This document shows, piece by piece, positions 1-10,587 of a stretch of 64,000 nucleotides of DNA; the first letter of the stretch is position 1; each line of letters starts with the position of its first letter. This stretch comes from Arenibacter echinorum. GTDB taxonomy: Bacteria; Bacteroidota; Bacteroidia; Flavobacteriales; Flavobacteriaceae. The translations under genes and the position numbers were made by a program. The notes beneath the pieces are model-generated. The model ran no database searches, was not told where the DNA came from, and worked only from the letters and a program-made list of their open reading frames with translations. Where the stretch lies: assembly GCF_003259375.1 (NCBI RefSeq), contig NZ_QLLN01000005.1, positions 186,001 to 250,000 of the forward strand. Direction: 5' to 3'.

Positions 1-139
1 TTAAAATATATCCTTGATCGAATAATATTTTAGTAATTTCTTTCTTTAAATTAGAGGCAGGAATCTCAACCACCCTGTGGCCGGCGCTACTTGCATTTCT
101 AATTCTCGTTAAATAATCCGCAATTGGATCTGTAAACAT
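1..139 (-). CDS. rpsH: 30S ribosomal protein S8, partial (C-terminus beyond left edge)
   Basis: The first 46 codons of S8 are present and the reading frame leaves the window at base 1. The ATG is the complement of 137-139. The N-terminus reads [16 protein letters not shown], the usual S8 opening that binds the central domain of 16S rRNA. It lies 67 nt downstream of rpsN, in the normal spc-operon order. Confidence 0.95.
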   Translation of the reverse strand, partial: MFTDPIADYLTRIRNASSAGHRVVEIPASNLKKEITKILFDQGYIL

Positions 140-206
140 AATTATTGATTTACGGTAACGGTTTTTAACACAATTGTTAAACCTGAAACCAGTTTATACT
201 CTTTTA

Positions 207-476
207 TTACCAGCTAGCTTTTCTTACTCCAGGTATAAGACCATTATTGGCCATTTCCCTAAAGGTAACCCTAGATATACCGAAAGTTCTCATGTAACCC
301 TTTGGTCTACCAGTTAGCTTGCAACGGTTGTGCAAACGAACAGGAGAAGCATTTTTAGGTAATTTCTGTAACGCCTCATAATCACCAGCCTCTTTCAAGG
401 CCTTTCTCTTCTCAGCATATTTAGCTACAGTCTTTTCTCTTTTGACCTCACGGGCCTTCATGGATTCTTTAGCCAT
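207..476 (-). CDS. rpsN: 30S ribosomal protein S14
   Basis: This 89-aa protein of the small-subunit head ends in GVRKASW, the typical S14 C-terminus. It holds one cysteine and so lacks the CxxC zinc ribbon: it is the zinc-independent form. It sits one base from rplE in the ribosomal operon. Confidence 0.97.
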   Translation of the reverse strand: MAKESMKAREVKREKTVAKYAEKRKALKEAGDYEALQKLPKNASPVRLHNRCKLTGRPKGYMRTFGISRVTFREMANNGLIPGVRKASW

Positions 477-477
477 A

Positions 478-1029
478 CTAATTCTTTTTAAAAGGTAGTC
501 CTAATTCGGTTAATAATGATTGAGCTTCTTTATCTGTCTCCGCAGAGGTTACAAATGTAATATCCATCCCATTGATTCTGTTAATTTTATCAATGTTTAT
601 TTCCGGAAATATGATTTGTTCCGTAATACCAAGATTATAATTCCCTCTTCCATCAAAACCAGTGGCCTTAATTCCTTGGAAATCCCTTACCCTAGGTAAT
701 GCAGTTGTCACCAATCTATCCAAGAATTCGTACATTCTCTCTCCACGTAAGGTTACTTTTGCCCCAATTGGCATTCCTTTACGTAATTTAAATGCAGCAA
801 CATCCTTTTTAGACATCGTTGAAATTGCTCTTTGGCCAGTGATATTGGTCAACTCATCTACCGCATGGTCTATAAGTTTCTTATCCGCTACAGCGGCACC
901 AACACCTCTACTAACAACAATTTTTTCTAATTTAGGAACCTGCATTACATTTTTGTAACCAAACTCCTCCTTAAGAGCCTTAACAACTCTTTCTTTATAT
1001 TCCTGTTTTAATCTTGGAACGTAAGCCAT
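478..1029 (-). CDS. rplE: 50S ribosomal protein L5
   Basis: At 183 aa this is a normal-length L5, which binds 5S rRNA in the central protuberance. The segment [21 protein letters not shown] is a typical L5 rRNA-contact region. It is followed 2 nt later by rpsN and preceded closely by rplX, in the canonical order. Confidence 0.97.
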   Translation of the reverse strand: MAYVPRLKQEYKERVVKALKEEFGYKNVMQVPKLEKIVVSRGVGAAVADKKLIDHAVDELTNITGQRAISTMSKKDVAAFKLRKGMPIGAKVTLRGERMYEFLDRLVTTALPRVRDFQGIKATGFDGRGNYNLGITEQIIFPEINIDKINRINGMDITFVTSAETDKEAQSLLTELGLPFKKN

Positions 1030-1031
1030 AA

Positions 1032-1346
1032 CTAAATTACTTCTTTAGATTTCTTAGAAAATCTTACTTTCTTACCATCTCTTACCTCAAATCCAACTCT
1101 AGTGGTCTCTCCAGATTTTGGATCGATCAAAGACAGATTGGATATCTGTAAGGGAGCCTCTTTCTTAACAATCCCTCCTTGAGGATTGCTAGCACTTGGC
1201 TTTTCGTGTTTGGACACCATATTGGCTCCTTCAACGATCGCCTTGTTTTTTTCACGGTCTACAGTTACAACCTTACCCTCTACCCCTTTGTGGTCTCCGG
1301 CAATAATTCTAACAGTATCCCCTGTTTTGATTTTTAATTTTCCCAT
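1032..1346 (-). CDS. rplX: 50S ribosomal protein L24
   Basis: L24 of 104 aa has a KOW motif near the N-terminus (about residues 6-28, with KTGDTV and [10 protein letters not shown]) and is an assembly initiator protein of the large subunit. The start is set at the ATG complementary to 1344-1346 ([10 protein letters not shown]). A longer reading from 1388 would overlap rplN and add non-conserved residues. Confidence 0.96.
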   Translation of the reverse strand: MGKLKIKTGDTVRIIAGDHKGVEGKVVTVDREKNKAIVEGANMVSKHEKPSASNPQGGIVKKEAPLQISNLSLIDPKSGETTRVGFEVRDGKKVRFSKKSKEVI

Positions 1347-1359
1347 TTTGCTATTTTTA

Positions 1360-1728
1360 TTAAAGCACCTCTGGAGCCAATGATACAATTTTCATGAACT
1401 GCTTATCACGAAGTTCCCTGGCCACCGGTCCAAAAACACGTGTACCTCTCATTTCCCCGGTTGGGTTCAAAAGTACACAGGCATTATCATCGAAACGAAT
1501 ATAAGAACCATCAGGTCTTCTAACTTCTTTCTTTGTTCTTACAACAACTGCTGTGGAAACCGCACCTTTTTTAATAGCTCCGTTTGGAGTAGCTTCCTTA
1601 ACGGCAACTACAATTTTATCCCCAACAGAAGCATATCTTCTTTTTGTACCTCCCAACACACGAATGGTCAAAACTTCTTTTGCCCCCGTATTGTCCGCTA
1701 CTTTTAGTCTAGATTCTTGCTGTAACAT
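1360..1728 (-). CDS. rplN: 50S ribosomal protein L14
   Basis: This 122-aa L14 starts [18 protein letters not shown], the family signature, and ends [12 protein letters not shown]. It lies between rpsQ and rplX with short spacers, as is standard. Confidence 0.97.
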   Translation of the reverse strand: MLQQESRLKVADNTGAKEVLTIRVLGGTKRRYASVGDKIVVAVKEATPNGAIKKGAVSTAVVVRTKKEVRRPDGSYIRFDDNACVLLNPTGEMRGTRVFGPVARELRDKQFMKIVSLAPEVL

Positions 1729-1730
1729 AA

Positions 1731-1988
1731 TTATTTAGCTCTTTCAATGATTTCCACTAATCTCCAACATTTGGTCTTACTCAATGGACGAGTCTCCATT
1801 ATCTTAACCGTATCGCCAATATTGCAATCGTTCTTTTCATCGTGCGCAACATATTTCTTAGTCTTCAACACGAACTTACCGTACATAGGGTGCTTAACAC
1901 GTTTAACTTCTGAAACCACTACTGATTTCTCCATTTTGTTGCTAGTGACAACTCCTATTCTCTCTTTTCTTAAATTCCTTTTTTCCAT
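1731..1988 (-). CDS. rpsQ: 30S ribosomal protein S17
   Basis: The 85-aa OB-fold protein carries the S17 signature around [14 protein letters not shown] and [13 protein letters not shown]17 binds the 5' domain of 16S rRNA. It stops 2 nt before the rplN start. Confidence 0.97.
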   Translation of the reverse strand: MEKRNLRKERIGVVTSNKMEKSVVVSEVKRVKHPMYGKFVLKTKKYVAHDEKNDCNIGDTVKIMETRPLSKTKCWRLVEIIERAK

Positions 1989-2001
1989 AAAGCAGAACCA
2001 A

Positions 2002-2193
2002 TTATTGTAATTCCCTTTTAGTTAATTCAGTTGCCAATCTAGCCACCGTTCTTCTCACTTTTCTTATAAGTAAAGGGTTTTCCAATGGTGTAACCGAATG
2101 AGCCAATTTTAAATCAGAATGCTGCTTTTTAAATTCAGCACTCTTTTCCTTTAACCCCTCAACTGATAATTCTTTTATTTCTGATTGTTTCAT
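2002..2193 (-). CDS. rpmC: 50S ribosomal protein L29
   Basis: L29, 63 aa, is a short two-helix protein at the polypeptide exit tunnel. The start is placed at [10 protein letters not shown] (ATG at 2193), the usual family N-terminus. An in-frame ATG four codons upstream (2205) is possible but not conserved. Confidence 0.95.
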   Translation of the reverse strand: MKQSEIKELSVEGLKEKSAEFKKQHSDLKLAHSVTPLENPLLIRKVRRTVARLATELTKRELQ

Positions 2194-2210
2194 GATACCT
2201 TGCAATTATA

Positions 2211-2630
2211 TTAAGCAGAATAGTCCCTAGCAATAATAAATTTCGTTTTTACTGGTAGTTTCTGTGCCGCAAGACGCAAAGCCTCTTTTGCAATATCAAG
2301 AGACACACCGGCAATCTCGAACATAACCCTTCCTGGTAATACCACAGCTACGAAATACTCTGGAGCACCTTTACCTTTACCCATACGTACCTCCAAAGGT
2401 TTCTTGGTGATAGGCTTGTCCGGGAATATTTTGATCCATAATTGGCCTTCTCTCTTCATGTACCTAGTTGCCGCAATACGAGCTGCTTCAATTTGGCGCG
2501 ATGTTATAAAAGAGGTATCCATTGATTTAATACCGAACATACCGTTTGAAAGCTGATGACCCCTTCCAGAGATCCCTTTCATACGACCTTTCTGCATTTT
2601 TCGGAACTTAGTCCTTTTTGGCTGTAACAT
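2211..2630 (-). CDS. rplP: 50S ribosomal protein L16
   Basis: This 139-aa L16 starts [17 protein letters not shown] and contains RGHQLSNG and the glycine-rich [14 protein letters not shown] segment. It is close to the tRNA-binding A site. It lies between rpsC and rpmC. Confidence 0.97.
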   Translation of the reverse strand: MLQPKRTKFRKMQKGRMKGISGRGHQLSNGMFGIKSMDTSFITSRQIEAARIAATRYMKREGQLWIKIFPDKPITKKPLEVRMGKGKGAPEYFVAVVLPGRVMFEIAGVSLDIAKEALRLAAQKLPVKTKFIIARDYSA

Positions 2631-2650
2631 TTCTTTACTTCTTTAAAAAA

Positions 2651-3373
2651 TTACTTTCTACGACGTTGTTTCTTCGGTCCTTCTTGCTTACCACCTTTAC
2701 CTGGCGCCTGGCTCTTAGCCATACCAACCAATGGAGAAAGCTCTCTCTTTCCATAAACCTCACCTTTCATGATCCACACCTTTATCCCTAATCTTCCGTA
2801 GGTAGTATGAGCTTCATGCAAAGCATAATCTATATCAGCTCTAAAAGTAGACAAGGGAATCCTACCATCTTTATAAGATTCGGATCTTGCCATTTCAGCT
2901 CCGTTCAAACGTCCAGATATCTGAATTTTAATTCCCTCAGCGTTCATTCTCATGGCCGCTGCGATTGCCATTTTTATAGCTCTTCTAAAAGAAATTCTAC
3001 TTTCAATCTGACGCGCTACACTGGCAGCAACAAGATTAGCGTCCAATTCAGGTCTTTTTATCTCAAAAATATTGATCTGAACTTCCTTGTCCGTAATCTT
3101 TTTAAGCTCCTCTTTTAATTTATCTACCTCTTGACCACCTTTACCAATGATAATACCTGGTCTAGCAGTAGTAATGGTAACCGTAATCAACTTTAGAGTA
3201 CGCTCAATAATAATTCTAGACACACTTGCTTTCGCCAAACGTGCATGAACATATTTTCTGATCTTATCGTCTTCGGCAAGTTTATCACCATAATCGTTTC
3301 CACCGTACCAGTTAGATTCCCATCCTCTGATAATTCCTAGACGATTTCCGATTGGATTTGTTTTCTGTCCCAT
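2651..3373 (-). CDS. rpsC: 30S ribosomal protein S3
   Basis: S3 of 240 aa contains the type-2 KH motif [14 protein letters not shown] and the C-terminal domain with [21 protein letters not shown]. It ends in a basic tail (KKQRRRK). S3 lines the mRNA entry channel. Confidence 0.97.
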   Translation of the reverse strand: MGQKTNPIGNRLGIIRGWESNWYGGNDYGDKLAEDDKIRKYVHARLAKASVSRIIIERTLKLITVTITTARPGIIIGKGGQEVDKLKEELKKITDKEVQINIFEIKRPELDANLVAASVARQIESRISFRRAIKMAIAAAMRMNAEGIKIQISGRLNGAEMARSESYKDGRIPLSTFRADIDYALHEAHTTYGRLGIKVWIMKGEVYGKRELSPLVGMAKSQAPGKGGKQEGPKKQRRRK

Positions 3374-3383
3374 ACTAAATGCT

Positions 3384-3791
3384 CTAGCTTTGTGTGTTAT
3401 TGTTAGATCCCAAAACCAAGGTAACGTGGTTGGAACGTTTTCTAATTCTATGTGCTCTTCCTTGTGGAGCAGGACGTAGTCTTTTCAACATACTTCCACC
3501 ATCCACTCTGATTTCCTTAACAAAAAGTTCAGCTTCCTCAACACTTGCATCCTCATTCTTAGCTTGCCAGTTGGCTATTGCAGATAACAATAACTTCTCC
3601 AATCTACGTGATGATTCCTTTGAGTTGAATTTCAAAATAGCAAGCGCTTTTTCCACTTTTACACCTCTAACCAAATCCGCTACCAAGCGCATTTTTCTAG
3701 GGGAAGTAGGGCAATTATTCAATTTTGCAAACGCTATTTGCTGTTTTTCTGCCTTAATTCTTTCGGCCATTTGTTTTTTACGAACTCCCAT
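3384..3791 (-). CDS. rplV: 50S ribosomal protein L22
   Basis: L22, 135 aa, has the conserved core [18 protein letters not shown] and the exit-tunnel beta hairpin with [20 protein letters not shown]. The 24-residue N-terminal extension starting MGVRKKQ looks like the usual Flavobacteriia form. Confidence 0.96.
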   Translation of the reverse strand: MGVRKKQMAERIKAEKQQIAFAKLNNCPTSPRKMRLVADLVRGVKVEKALAILKFNSKESSRRLEKLLLSAIANWQAKNEDASVEEAELFVKEIRVDGGSMLKRLRPAPQGRAHRIRKRSNHVTLVLGSNNNTQS

Positions 3792-3794
3792 AGC

Positions 3795-4073
3795 TTACTT
3801 TTTACCTTTATTTTTTGCTCCGGCATGACCCCTAAAAGATCTTGTTGGAGAAAATTCACCTAATTTGTGACCCACCATGTTTTCTGTTACAAAAACAGGT
3901 ACAAATTGCTTTCCATTGTGAACCGCTATTGTCTGACCTACAAAATCAGGAGTAATCATAGAAGCTCTAGACCATGTCTTAATGACTGCCTTTTTACCAG
4001 ATTCAACGTTGTTTTGGACTTTTTTATCCAAACTATAGTGAACGTAAGGTCCTTTCTTTAATGAACGTGCCAT
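3795..4073 (-). CDS. rpsS: 30S ribosomal protein S19
   Basis: This 92-aa protein starts [11 protein letters not shown] and contains [22 protein letters not shown], both diagnostic of S19 of the small-subunit head. It is separated by 3 nt from rplV. Confidence 0.97.
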   Translation of the reverse strand: MARSLKKGPYVHYSLDKKVQNNVESGKKAVIKTWSRASMITPDFVGQTIAVHNGKQFVPVFVTENMVGHKLGEFSPTRSFRGHAGAKNKGKK

Positions 4074-4086
4074 TTCTTTCTACTTT

Positions 4087-4911
4087 TTATTTCTTTCTAC
4101 GTTCTAAAATATATTTGTTGGTACTCTTGGTCTTGGAACGGGTCCTATATCCTTTAGCAGGAATTCCGTTTCTAGATCTAGGATGACCTCCAGAAGCCCT
4201 ACCTTCTCCACCACCCATGGGGTGATCAACAGGGTTCATTGCAACTGGTCTTGTTCTTGGCCTTCTTCCCAACCATCTACTTCTACCAGCCTTACCTGAC
4301 ACCAATAATTGGTGATCAGAGTTAGATACGGCACCTATAGTGGCCAAACAATCCGCTAAAACCAATCTGGTTTCACCCGATGGCAATTTAATGGTAACAA
4401 ACTTACCGTCCTTCGCCATTAACTGGGCAAATGTACCAGCACTTCTTGCCATTACAGCTCCCTGACCAGGACGTAATTCAATTCCAGATATGATAGTACC
4501 CAAAGGTATTTCACTCAAAGGAAGTGCATTCCCGATTTCTGGAGCAACCCCGGCACCAGAAGATACTTCTTGCCCTACTTGTAAACCATTAGGAGCAATA
4601 ATATATCTCTTTTCACCATCAGCATACGCCAATAAAGCTATAAAAGCTGTTCTGTTGGGATCGTACTGAATTGATTCGACAGTGGCAGCAACATCTTGCT
4701 TATCCCTTTTGAAATCAATTACACGATACCTTCTTTTATGACCTCCACCTTTTTGGCGTATGGTCATTTTTCCTTGACTGTTTCTACCTCCCGACTTTTT
4801 TAACGGAGCAAGCAAGCTTTTTTCCGGCTTATCAGTAGTAATGGCGTCAAATCCGTTTACTACTCTAAAACGCTGCCCAGGAGTGATTGGTTTTAATTTT
4901 CTAACTGACAT
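4087..4911 (-). CDS. rplB: 50S ribosomal protein L2
   Basis: L2 of 274 aa has the RNA-binding domain ([21 protein letters not shown]) and the C-terminal [19 protein letters not shown] loop close to the peptidyl-transferase centre. Length and order (rplW-rplB-rpsS) are standard. Confidence 0.97.
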   Translation of the reverse strand: MSVRKLKPITPGQRFRVVNGFDAITTDKPEKSLLAPLKKSGGRNSQGKMTIRQKGGGHKRRYRVIDFKRDKQDVAATVESIQYDPNRTAFIALLAYADGEKRYIIAPNGLQVGQEVSSGAGVAPEIGNALPLSEIPLGTIISGIELRPGQGAVMARSAGTFAQLMAKDGKFVTIKLPSGETRLVLADCLATIGAVSNSDHQLLVSGKAGRSRWLGRRPRTRPVAMNPVDHPMGGGEGRASGGHPRSRNGIPAKGYRTRSKTKSTNKYILERRKK

Positions 4912-4920
4912 TTTTTGTCT

Positions 4921-5211
4921 TTATAGATTACTGTAAAAATCAATAATATCTCCTTCTGCTACATCAACAATGGCTTTTTTGAAACCACTTGTCTTTCCGT
5001 GCTGTACACCGGTCTTGGTGTAACGCGACTTGCGCGAAGGACCATAATTCATTGTTCGAACTTTCTCAACAGAAACACCATAAGTAGCTTCTACCGCTTC
5101 CTTGACCTGAATCTTGTTGGCTTTTGGATCAACAAGAAAACCATAACGATTGTGTAACTCGCTATCAGCAGTCATTTTTTCCGTAATAATTGGCTTTATC
5201 AACACACCCAT
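4921..5211 (-). CDS. rplW: 50S ribosomal protein L23
   Basis: The 96-aa L23 has the PIITEKMT opening and the KANKIQVKEAVEATYGV core. At the tunnel exit it is the docking point for trigger factor and SRP. It lies 8 nt downstream of rplD. Confidence 0.96.
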   Translation of the reverse strand: MGVLIKPIITEKMTADSELHNRYGFLVDPKANKIQVKEAVEATYGVSVEKVRTMNYGPSRKSRYTKTGVQHGKTSGFKKAIVDVAEGDIIDFYSNL

Positions 5212-5218
5212 GGTTCGC

Positions 5219-5848
5219 TTATTTAATTAAGTTCGATTCGATTCCTTCCAAAGAACCTTCCAACAACACTAGGTTGTTAGCATTTAATATTTTGTAAGTG
5301 CTTAATTCTGAGTTAGTTATAACCTCAGAACGCTCTAAATTGCGTGAGGACAAATATACGTTATTATTTGAATCACCCAACACAATTAAGGATTTTTTAT
5401 TCTCCAAGCCCAAAGACTTTAAAAATTGCTTAAAATCCTTAGTTTTTGGGGCTTCAAAATTAAAGTCCTCAACCACCATTATAGCATTATCTTTTGACTT
5501 CAATGTTAAGGCAGACCTTCTGGCCAAACGCTTAACATTTTTGTTCAATTTTTGCTTATAATCCTTTGGTCTTGGTCCAAATATACGTCCACCACCTCTA
5601 AACACCGGAGACTTAATACTACCCGCACGAGCAGTACCTGTACCCTTTTGTTTTTTGATCTTTCTTGTACTACCTGCTATTTCAGCACGCTCTTTTGATT
5701 TGTGCGTACCCTGTCTTTGGTGTGCCAAATATTGTTTAACATCCAAATAAACAGCATGATTGTTTGGTTCTATTGCGAATACAGCGTCCGAAAGCTCAAC
5801 CTTTCTACCTGTTTCTTTTCCCTTAATATCTAAAACTGCTACCTTCAT
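5219..5848 (-). CDS. rplD: 50S ribosomal protein L4
   Basis: L4 of 209 aa has the tunnel-loop region ([25 protein letters not shown] and FGPRPKDY) and a globular C-terminal domain. Its ATG overlaps the rplC stop by one base (TAATG), implying translational coupling. In Enterobacteria L4 represses the S10 operon; a hairpin upstream of rplC (6511-6544) could play a comparable role here, which is inference. Confidence 0.96.
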   Translation of the reverse strand: MKVAVLDIKGKETGRKVELSDAVFAIEPNNHAVYLDVKQYLAHQRQGTHKSKERAEIAGSTRKIKKQKGTGTARAGSIKSPVFRGGGRIFGPRPKDYKQKLNKNVKRLARRSALTLKSKDNAIMVVEDFNFEAPKTKDFKQFLKSLGLENKKSLIVLGDSNNNVYLSSRNLERSEVITNSELSTYKILNANNLVLLEGSLEGIESNLIK

Positions 5849-6468
5849 TACTTCTCAATAGTTACGTAAGCGTTCTTATGACCAGGAACACAACCTTTTA
5901 CTACTAAAAGGTTCTTTTCTGGAACAATTTTCAATACTCTCAAGTTCTGAACGGTAACTCTATCAGTACCCATTCTACCAGCCATTTTCATTCCCTTAAA
6001 AACTCTTGCAGGATATGAAGCAGCACCAATGGAACCTGGAGCTCTTAACCTATTGTGCTGACCGTGGGTTGATTGACCAACACCGGCAAAGCCGTGTCTT
6101 TTAACAACACCTTGAAAACCTTTACCTTTTGAGGTACCGATTACATCAACAAATTCTCCTTCTACAAAAAGATCTACTCCAAGAGTATCCCCTAATTTGT
6201 GCGCACCTTCTTCAAAATACCTGAATTCCATGACTTTTTTCTTAGGAGAAGCTCCTGCTTTTTTAAAGTGACCTGTAGCCGCTTTATTAGCACGTTTTTC
6301 TGCCTTGTCATCGAAACCAAGCTGAAGGGCATTGTACCCGTCGACCTCTGCGGTTCTGACTTGGGTAACTACGCATGGTCCAGCTTCGATTACTGTACAT
6401 GGAATATTCTTTCCATTTTCATCGAAAATGCTGGTCATACCTATTTTTCTACCTATTAACCCAGACAT
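5848..6468 (-). CDS. rplC: 50S ribosomal protein L3
   Basis: This 206-aa protein starts [19 protein letters not shown] and contains [15 protein letters not shown] and the [22 protein letters not shown] loop that reaches the peptidyl-transferase centre. It follows rpsJ after an unusually wide 159-nt gap that holds two hairpins. Confidence 0.97.
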   Translation of the reverse strand: MSGLIGRKIGMTSIFDENGKNIPCTVIEAGPCVVTQVRTAEVDGYNALQLGFDDKAEKRANKAATGHFKKAGASPKKKVMEFRYFEEGAHKLGDTLGVDLFVEGEFVDVIGTSKGKGFQGVVKRHGFAGVGQSTHGQHNRLRAPGSIGAASYPARVFKGMKMAGRMGTDRVTVQNLRVLKIVPEKNLLVVKGCVPGHKNAYVTIEK

Positions 6469-6510
6469 ATTTATAATTGATTATTAATTAATTACTATTT
6501 AAATTATCGA

Positions 6511-6544
6511 CAAAAAAACAGGGTCAAAAAATAATTCAACCCTG
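6511..6544 (-). terminator. Attenuator-like hairpin between rpsJ and rplC
   Basis: On the minus strand the arms CAGGGT (6544-6539) and ACCCTG (6524-6519) enclose a 14-nt loop and are followed by seven T residues, the form of an intrinsic terminator. It lies inside the ribosomal operon, so it probably causes partial termination or regulation rather than a full stop. Confidence 0.55.
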
Positions 6545-6594
6545 AATATATTTTTTTCCGTTTTTCCTTCGCGAAACGCTCGGGACATGTCTTT

Positions 6595-6611
6595 CATAAT
6601 TTCGAATTATG
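6595..6611. other. Perfect hairpin in the rpsJ-rplC spacer
   Basis: CATAATT and AATTATG flank a TCG loop. It lies just after the rpsJ stop codon and upstream of the attenuator-like hairpin. It may be part of the same regulatory leader or only protect the rpsJ mRNA end. Confidence 0.4.
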
Positions 6612-6627
6612 AATTCCGAAATCAGAA

Positions 6628-6933
6628 CTAAACCTTGATCTCAACCTCAACACCACTAGGAAGTTCCAACTTCATTAAGGCATCGATAGTCTTTGATGAA
6701 GAGCTGTAAATATCCAAAAGTCTTTTGTAAGAACTTAATTGGAACTGCTCTCTTGCTTTCTTATTTACGTGCGGTGAACGCAAAACCGTAAATATTTTCT
6801 TATGTGTTGGCAAAGGAATTGGTCCAGTTACCACCGCACCTGTAGTCTTTACCGTTTTTACGATCTTCTCAGCAGATTTATCTACCAAGTTATGGTCGTA
6901 CGACTTTAATTTAATTCTAATTTTTTGACTCAT
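6628..6933 (-). CDS. rpsJ: 30S ribosomal protein S10
   Basis: S10 of 101 aa has the family core [27 protein letters not shown], here with standard length. It is the NusE transcription antitermination partner as well as a head protein. It directly follows fusA (12 nt) because tuf is absent from this operon. Confidence 0.97.
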   Translation of the reverse strand: MSQKIRIKLKSYDHNLVDKSAEKIVKTVKTTGAVVTGPIPLPTHKKIFTVLRSPHVNKKAREQFQLSSYKRLLDIYSSSSKTIDALMKLELPSGVEVEIKV

Positions 6934-6944
6934 CTTAGTACGAT

Positions 6945-9077
6945 TTAAGCTGTTAATCCTTTTGCTTTTTTGATAACCGCTTCCGAAATATTGGAAGGAG
7001 TCTCAGCATAATGTGAAAATTCCATTGTTGAAGTTGCTCTACCTGAAGACAAAGTTCTTAAAGAAGTAACATATCCAAACATTTCGGATAAAGGCACTTC
7101 ACCCTTAATTACTTTGGCTCCGGCTCTATCATCCATATTGGTAACAACTCCCCTTCTACGGTTAAGATCTCCTACGATATCTCCCATGTTTTCTTCTGGA
7201 GTTAGAACCTCCATTTTCATGATCGGTTCCATTATTATTGCTCCAGCAGCCTTACCAGCAGCTTTATAACCCATTTTCGCAGCCAATTCAAAAGATAGTG
7301 CATCGGAATCCACAGGGTGGAAAGATCCATCCTTTAAAATCACCTTCATTCTATCCATTTCAAAACCGGCCAATGGACCATTCTTCATAGCGGCAGCAAA
7401 TCCTTTTTGAACAGGACCTACAAATTCTTTTGGAATACGACCACCTTTAATTTCATCAACAAACTGTAAACCAGTACCAACAAAATCATCATCAGCAGGC
7501 CCCATCTCAAAGACGATATCACCAAATTTACCACGACCACCGGATTGCTTTTTATAAACCTCCCTATGTGCAGCAGTTTTCGTTAACGCCTCCTTGTATT
7601 CAACTTGTGGCTCTCCTTGATTTACCTCAACCTTAAACTCACGTCTTAAACGGTCAACAATAATGTCCAAGTGAAGCTCACCCATACCAGAGATAATAGT
7701 CTGGCCTGAAGCTTCATCAGTTTTTACCTGGAAAGTAGGATCTTCTTCAGCCAATTTAGCCAAAGCCATACCTAATTTATCCACATCCACCTTAGTTTTA
7801 GGCTCAACAGCAATACCAATTACCGGGTCAGGAAAATTCATACTTTCCAATACTATTGGATGTTTTTCATCCGACAAAGTATCCCCTGTCTTAATATCCT
7901 TAAAACCTACAGCTGCACCTATATCCCCAGCTTCAATAAAATCTACCGCATTTTGCTTATTGGCGTGCATTTGGTAAATTCTGGAAATACGCTCTTTGTT
8001 ACCTGAACGATTGTTCAACACATAAGAACCTGCATCCAATCTACCTGAATATGCTCTAAAGAATGCCAAACGACCAACAAATGGATCGGTAGCAATCTTA
8101 AATGCCAAAGCAGCAAACGGCTCCTTAACACTTGGCTTTCTAGACTCTGGTTTCTCAGTGTCAGGGTTAGTACCTGTAATCGCATCCTTATCCAATGGAG
8201 AAGGCAAATAGCGACAAACGGCATCCAATAAAAATTGAACTCCTTTATTTTTAAATGAGGAACCACATATCATAGGTATGATACTCATATCCATAACAGC
8301 AGCTCTCAAGGCAGCATGAACTTCATCTTCGGTAATGGAATCCTCATCTTCGAAGAATTTTTCCATTAAAGTTTCGTCATACTCAGCAACAGCTTCTATT
8401 AATTCAGCTCTGCGCGCCCTAACCTCTTCTTTCATATCTTCCGGAATAGCAACAACATCAAAAGTTGCTCCGAAATTATCCTCATGCCATACAATAGCCC
8501 TGTTTTTCACCAAATCCACAATACCTTTAAAGTCAGCCTCGTCTCCGATAGGCAAAACAATAGGCACTGCATTGGATCCCAACATGGTCTTAACTTGTTT
8601 GTTGACCATTAGGAAGTCAGCCCCCTGACGGTCCATTTTGTTAACAAAACCAATACGAGGAACTTTATAATTATCGGCCAATCTCCAGTTCGTTTCAGAT
8701 TGTGGCTCAACACCATCAACCGCACTGAACAAGAATACCAAGCCATCCAATACACGCAGAGAACGGTTTACTTCAACCGTGAAATCCACGTGACCTGGGG
8801 TATCTATTACATTAAAGTGGTAGGATTGCGCATCTGCTGTTGGCTCCGCATTCTCCATAGGAAAAATCCACTCACAAGTCGTAGCAGCCGAAGTAATCGT
8901 AATACCACGCTCCTGCTCTTGCTCCATCCAGTCCATTGTGGCAGCACCATCATGAACCTCACCAATTTTATGACTCACACCAGTATAAAACAAGATACGT
9001 TCTGTCGTAGTTGTTTTACCTGCATCGATATGAGCAGCAATCCCAATATTTCTTGTTAATTTTAAATCTCTTGCCAT
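6945..9077 (-). CDS. fusA: Translation elongation factor G
   Basis: EF-G of 710 aa catalyses GTP-dependent ribosomal translocation. Visible GTPase motifs are G1 AHIDAGKTT (residues 15-23), G3 DTPGH (92-96) and G4 NKMD (146-149). The later domains include the conserved segments [10 protein letters not shown] and the EF-G domain IV region [13 protein letters not shown]. It lies 10 nt after rpsG. Full length, with no sign of the spdA/fusA2 divergence. Confidence 0.97.
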   Translation of the reverse strand: MARDLKLTRNIGIAAHIDAGKTTTTERILFYTGVSHKIGEVHDGAATMDWMEQEQERGITITSAATTCEWIFPMENAEPTADAQSYHFNVIDTPGHVDFTVEVNRSLRVLDGLVFLFSAVDGVEPQSETNWRLADNYKVPRIGFVNKMDRQGADFLMVNKQVKTMLGSNAVPIVLPIGDEADFKGIVDLVKNRAIVWHEDNFGATFDVVAIPEDMKEEVRARRAELIEAVAEYDETLMEKFFEDEDSITEDEVHAALRAAVMDMSIIPMICGSSFKNKGVQFLLDAVCRYLPSPLDKDAITGTNPDTEKPESRKPSVKEPFAALAFKIATDPFVGRLAFFRAYSGRLDAGSYVLNNRSGNKERISRIYQMHANKQNAVDFIEAGDIGAAVGFKDIKTGDTLSDEKHPIVLESMNFPDPVIGIAVEPKTKVDVDKLGMALAKLAEEDPTFQVKTDEASGQTIISGMGELHLDIIVDRLRREFKVEVNQGEPQVEYKEALTKTAAHREVYKKQSGGRGKFGDIVFEMGPADDDFVGTGLQFVDEIKGGRIPKEFVGPVQKGFAAAMKNGPLAGFEMDRMKVILKDGSFHPVDSDALSFELAAKMGYKAAGKAAGAIIMEPIMKMEVLTPEENMGDIVGDLNRRRGVVTNMDDRAGAKVIKGEVPLSEMFGYVTSLRTLSSGRATSTMEFSHYAETPSNISEAVIKKAKGLTA

Positions 9078-9086
9078 TTCTGCTTA

Positions 9087-9563
9087 TTAAAATCTAAAGT
9101 GGGAGAATGCTTTGTTCGCTTCTGCCATTTTATGGGTATCTGTTCTTTTCTTAACCGCAGCACCTTCTTCTTTTGCTGCAGCCAAAATTTCTCCTGCTAA
9201 TTTTTGCGACATTGCCTTTTCGTTTCTCTTACGAGCATAACTAATAAGCCATTTCATAGCGGTTGAAATCTTACGATCTGGTCTGATCTGCATAGGAATC
9301 TGAAATGTAGCACCACCTACCCTTCTACTTCTTACCTCAACATGAGGCATAACATTGGACAATGCATCTTTCCAAAGTTCCAATGCGGTTTTTTCTTCGT
9401 CTGTCTTTTTCTCTTCTACGATATCAATAGCATCGTAAAAAACTTTAAAGGCTATGGACTTCTTACCATCCCACATCATCATATTAACAAAACGGGTCAC
9501 CAATTGGTCATTAAACCTTGGATCTGGTAAAAGTGGTCTCTTTTTTGCCTGCTTTTTTCTCAT
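9087..9563 (-). CDS. rpsG: 30S ribosomal protein S7
   Basis: S7 of 158 aa starts [17 protein letters not shown] and contains [20 protein letters not shown], the signature that contacts the 3' major domain of 16S rRNA. It lies between rpsL and fusA, as in the str operon. Confidence 0.97.
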   Translation of the reverse strand: MRKKQAKKRPLLPDPRFNDQLVTRFVNMMMWDGKKSIAFKVFYDAIDIVEEKKTDEEKTALELWKDALSNVMPHVEVRSRRVGGATFQIPMQIRPDRKISTAMKWLISYARKRNEKAMSQKLAGEILAAAKEEGAAVKKRTDTHKMAEANKAFSHFRF

Positions 9564-9640
9564 TTCTTCTTTTTGAGTTAATGGTCAATAGTCATATATT
9601 AAAAGCACTTAGCATTTAATATGCAACCTTTAACAAATTT

Positions 9641-10015
9641 TTACTTCTTAGGGCGTTTTGCTCCGTATTTAGATCTACGTTGTGTCCTTCCAGCAACACC
9701 TGCTGTATCCAAGGCACCTCTAACGATATGATACCTAACTCCTGGCAAATCCTTTACCCTTCCGCCTCTTACTAATACTATCGAGTGCTCTTGTAAATTG
9801 TGACCCTCACCTGGTATGTAAGCGTTAACTTCCTTCCCGTTGGTCAACCTTACCCTTGCAACTTTACGCATTGCAGAGTTTGGTTTCTTAGGAGTGGTAG
9901 TATAAACACGTGTACATACACCTCTTCTTTGAGGACACGAATCCAAAGCAGCCGATTTACTCTTCTTAGTAATCGTGACTCTTCCTTTTCGTACTAATTG
10001 TGAAATTGTTGGCAT
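9641..10015 (-). CDS. rpsL: 30S ribosomal protein S12
   Basis: S12 of 124 aa, the decoding-centre protein, starts [12 protein letters not shown] (ATG complementary to 10013-10015). It has [15 protein letters not shown] and [18 protein letters not shown], with lysines at the positions that matter for streptomycin sensitivity. A longer reading from 10063 would run into the promoter at 10061-10091, which supports the shorter start. First gene of the operon. Confidence 0.97.
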   Translation of the reverse strand: MPTISQLVRKGRVTITKKSKSAALDSCPQRRGVCTRVYTTTPKKPNSAMRKVARVRLTNGKEVNAYIPGEGHNLQEHSIVLVRGGRVKDLPGVRYHIVRGALDTAGVAGRTQRRSKYGAKRPKK

Positions 10016-10060
10016 ACTATTTTTGTATAATAAAAACTTAACCCCTCTTTTAAGGGCTGG

Positions 10061-10091
10061 CAAATGTAGTAATTATTCACAATAATTCAAA
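10061..10091 (-). promoter_or_regulatory. Promoter of the str-S10-spc ribosomal operon
   Basis: On the minus strand TTTG (10091-10088) is followed after 19 nt by TACATTTG (10068-10061). This is an exact match to the Bacteroidota vegetative consensus TTG-N17-23-TAnnTTTG. It lies 45 nt upstream of the rpsL start and no other strong promoter was seen before the rpsJ-rplC gap. Confidence 0.8.
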
Positions 10092-10446
10092 CCCTACGCT
10101 ATTTATTTTTTATATTTTTTATCCGCAACATATTCACTAGCTCAGAATTAGATCCAATTGCACCTTTTAATAAAGATTCAAAAGAACCAAAAATGAATAA
10201 TTGGGATTGCGAAATTTGAATCAAAACACGTTTAAAACCAAGAATATTTACCATAAAAACTATCGATGTTTTAACAGATTATCAGCTTAATCGATTAATC
10301 ATAAAAGATAACTCAATCCAAAGCCCAAATAACCCTCCAAAATTGTGATTATTGCGAAATTGTCAATATATTAACTTATTTATTGAAAAAAAATCCTACA
10401 AAAAAGTCAGAGCAATGTTTTAAATGTAAAATTATCACGTATTTAT

Positions 10447-10492
10447 GTGTTAAAAATGCATTCTTTAACGCCTAAACTGCCATTTTTAACAC
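10447..10492. promoter_or_regulatory. 12-bp inverted repeat upstream of susC, possible operator
   Basis: GTGTTAAAAATG at 10447-10458 and CATTTTTAACAC at 10481-10492 are perfect 12-bp inverted arms separated by 22 nt. The spacer has a further TTTAAC half at 10464-10469 facing the left GTTAAA. The two-turn spacing suggests binding of two dimers or a dimer of dimers, but no regulator gene is adjacent. Confidence 0.4.
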
Positions 10493-10495
10493 TTT

Positions 10496-10517
10496 TTTAT
10501 TATGCGTGCATAATAAA
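10496..10517. promoter_or_regulatory. 22-bp palindrome upstream of the susC promoter
   Basis: TTTATTATGC (10496-10505) and GCATAATAAA (10508-10517) are perfect 10-bp arms around a GT centre. It ends 13 bp before the predicted -33 TTG, a position suited to an activator or repressor. It could also be a short hairpin, but it has no following T-tract to act as a terminator. Confidence 0.45.
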
Positions 10518-10530
10518 CTGATCCGAAAAG

Positions 10531-10561
10531 TTGTTTTATTAACAGGGATTTAAGATTTTTG
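10531..10561 (+). promoter_or_regulatory. Weak predicted promoter of the susC-susD operon
   Basis: TTG at 10531-10533 is followed after 20 nt by GATTTTTG (10554-10561), one mismatch from TAnnTTTG. The predicted start would give a leader of about 20 nt before the ATG at 10588. The imperfect -7 element fits a promoter that needs activation, which is inference. Confidence 0.4.
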
Positions 10562-10587
10562 CAGTTGCTAATTCAAATAAACATAAA

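Larger units (their letters stand above)
10064..10587. other. Divergent control region between rpsL and the SusC locus
   Basis: This 524-bp AT-rich spacer separates the minus-strand ribosomal operon from the plus-strand SusC/SusD locus. It holds the ribosomal promoter at its left end, two inverted repeats at 10447-10517 and a weak SusC promoter at 10531-10561. No coding sequence was found in it. Confidence 0.7.

Noticed and set aside
662-4061. Several open frames on the plus strand opposite the ribosomal protein genes
   Set aside because: They are antisense to highly conserved genes, have no start context or homology, and their residues follow from the codon bias of the opposite strand.
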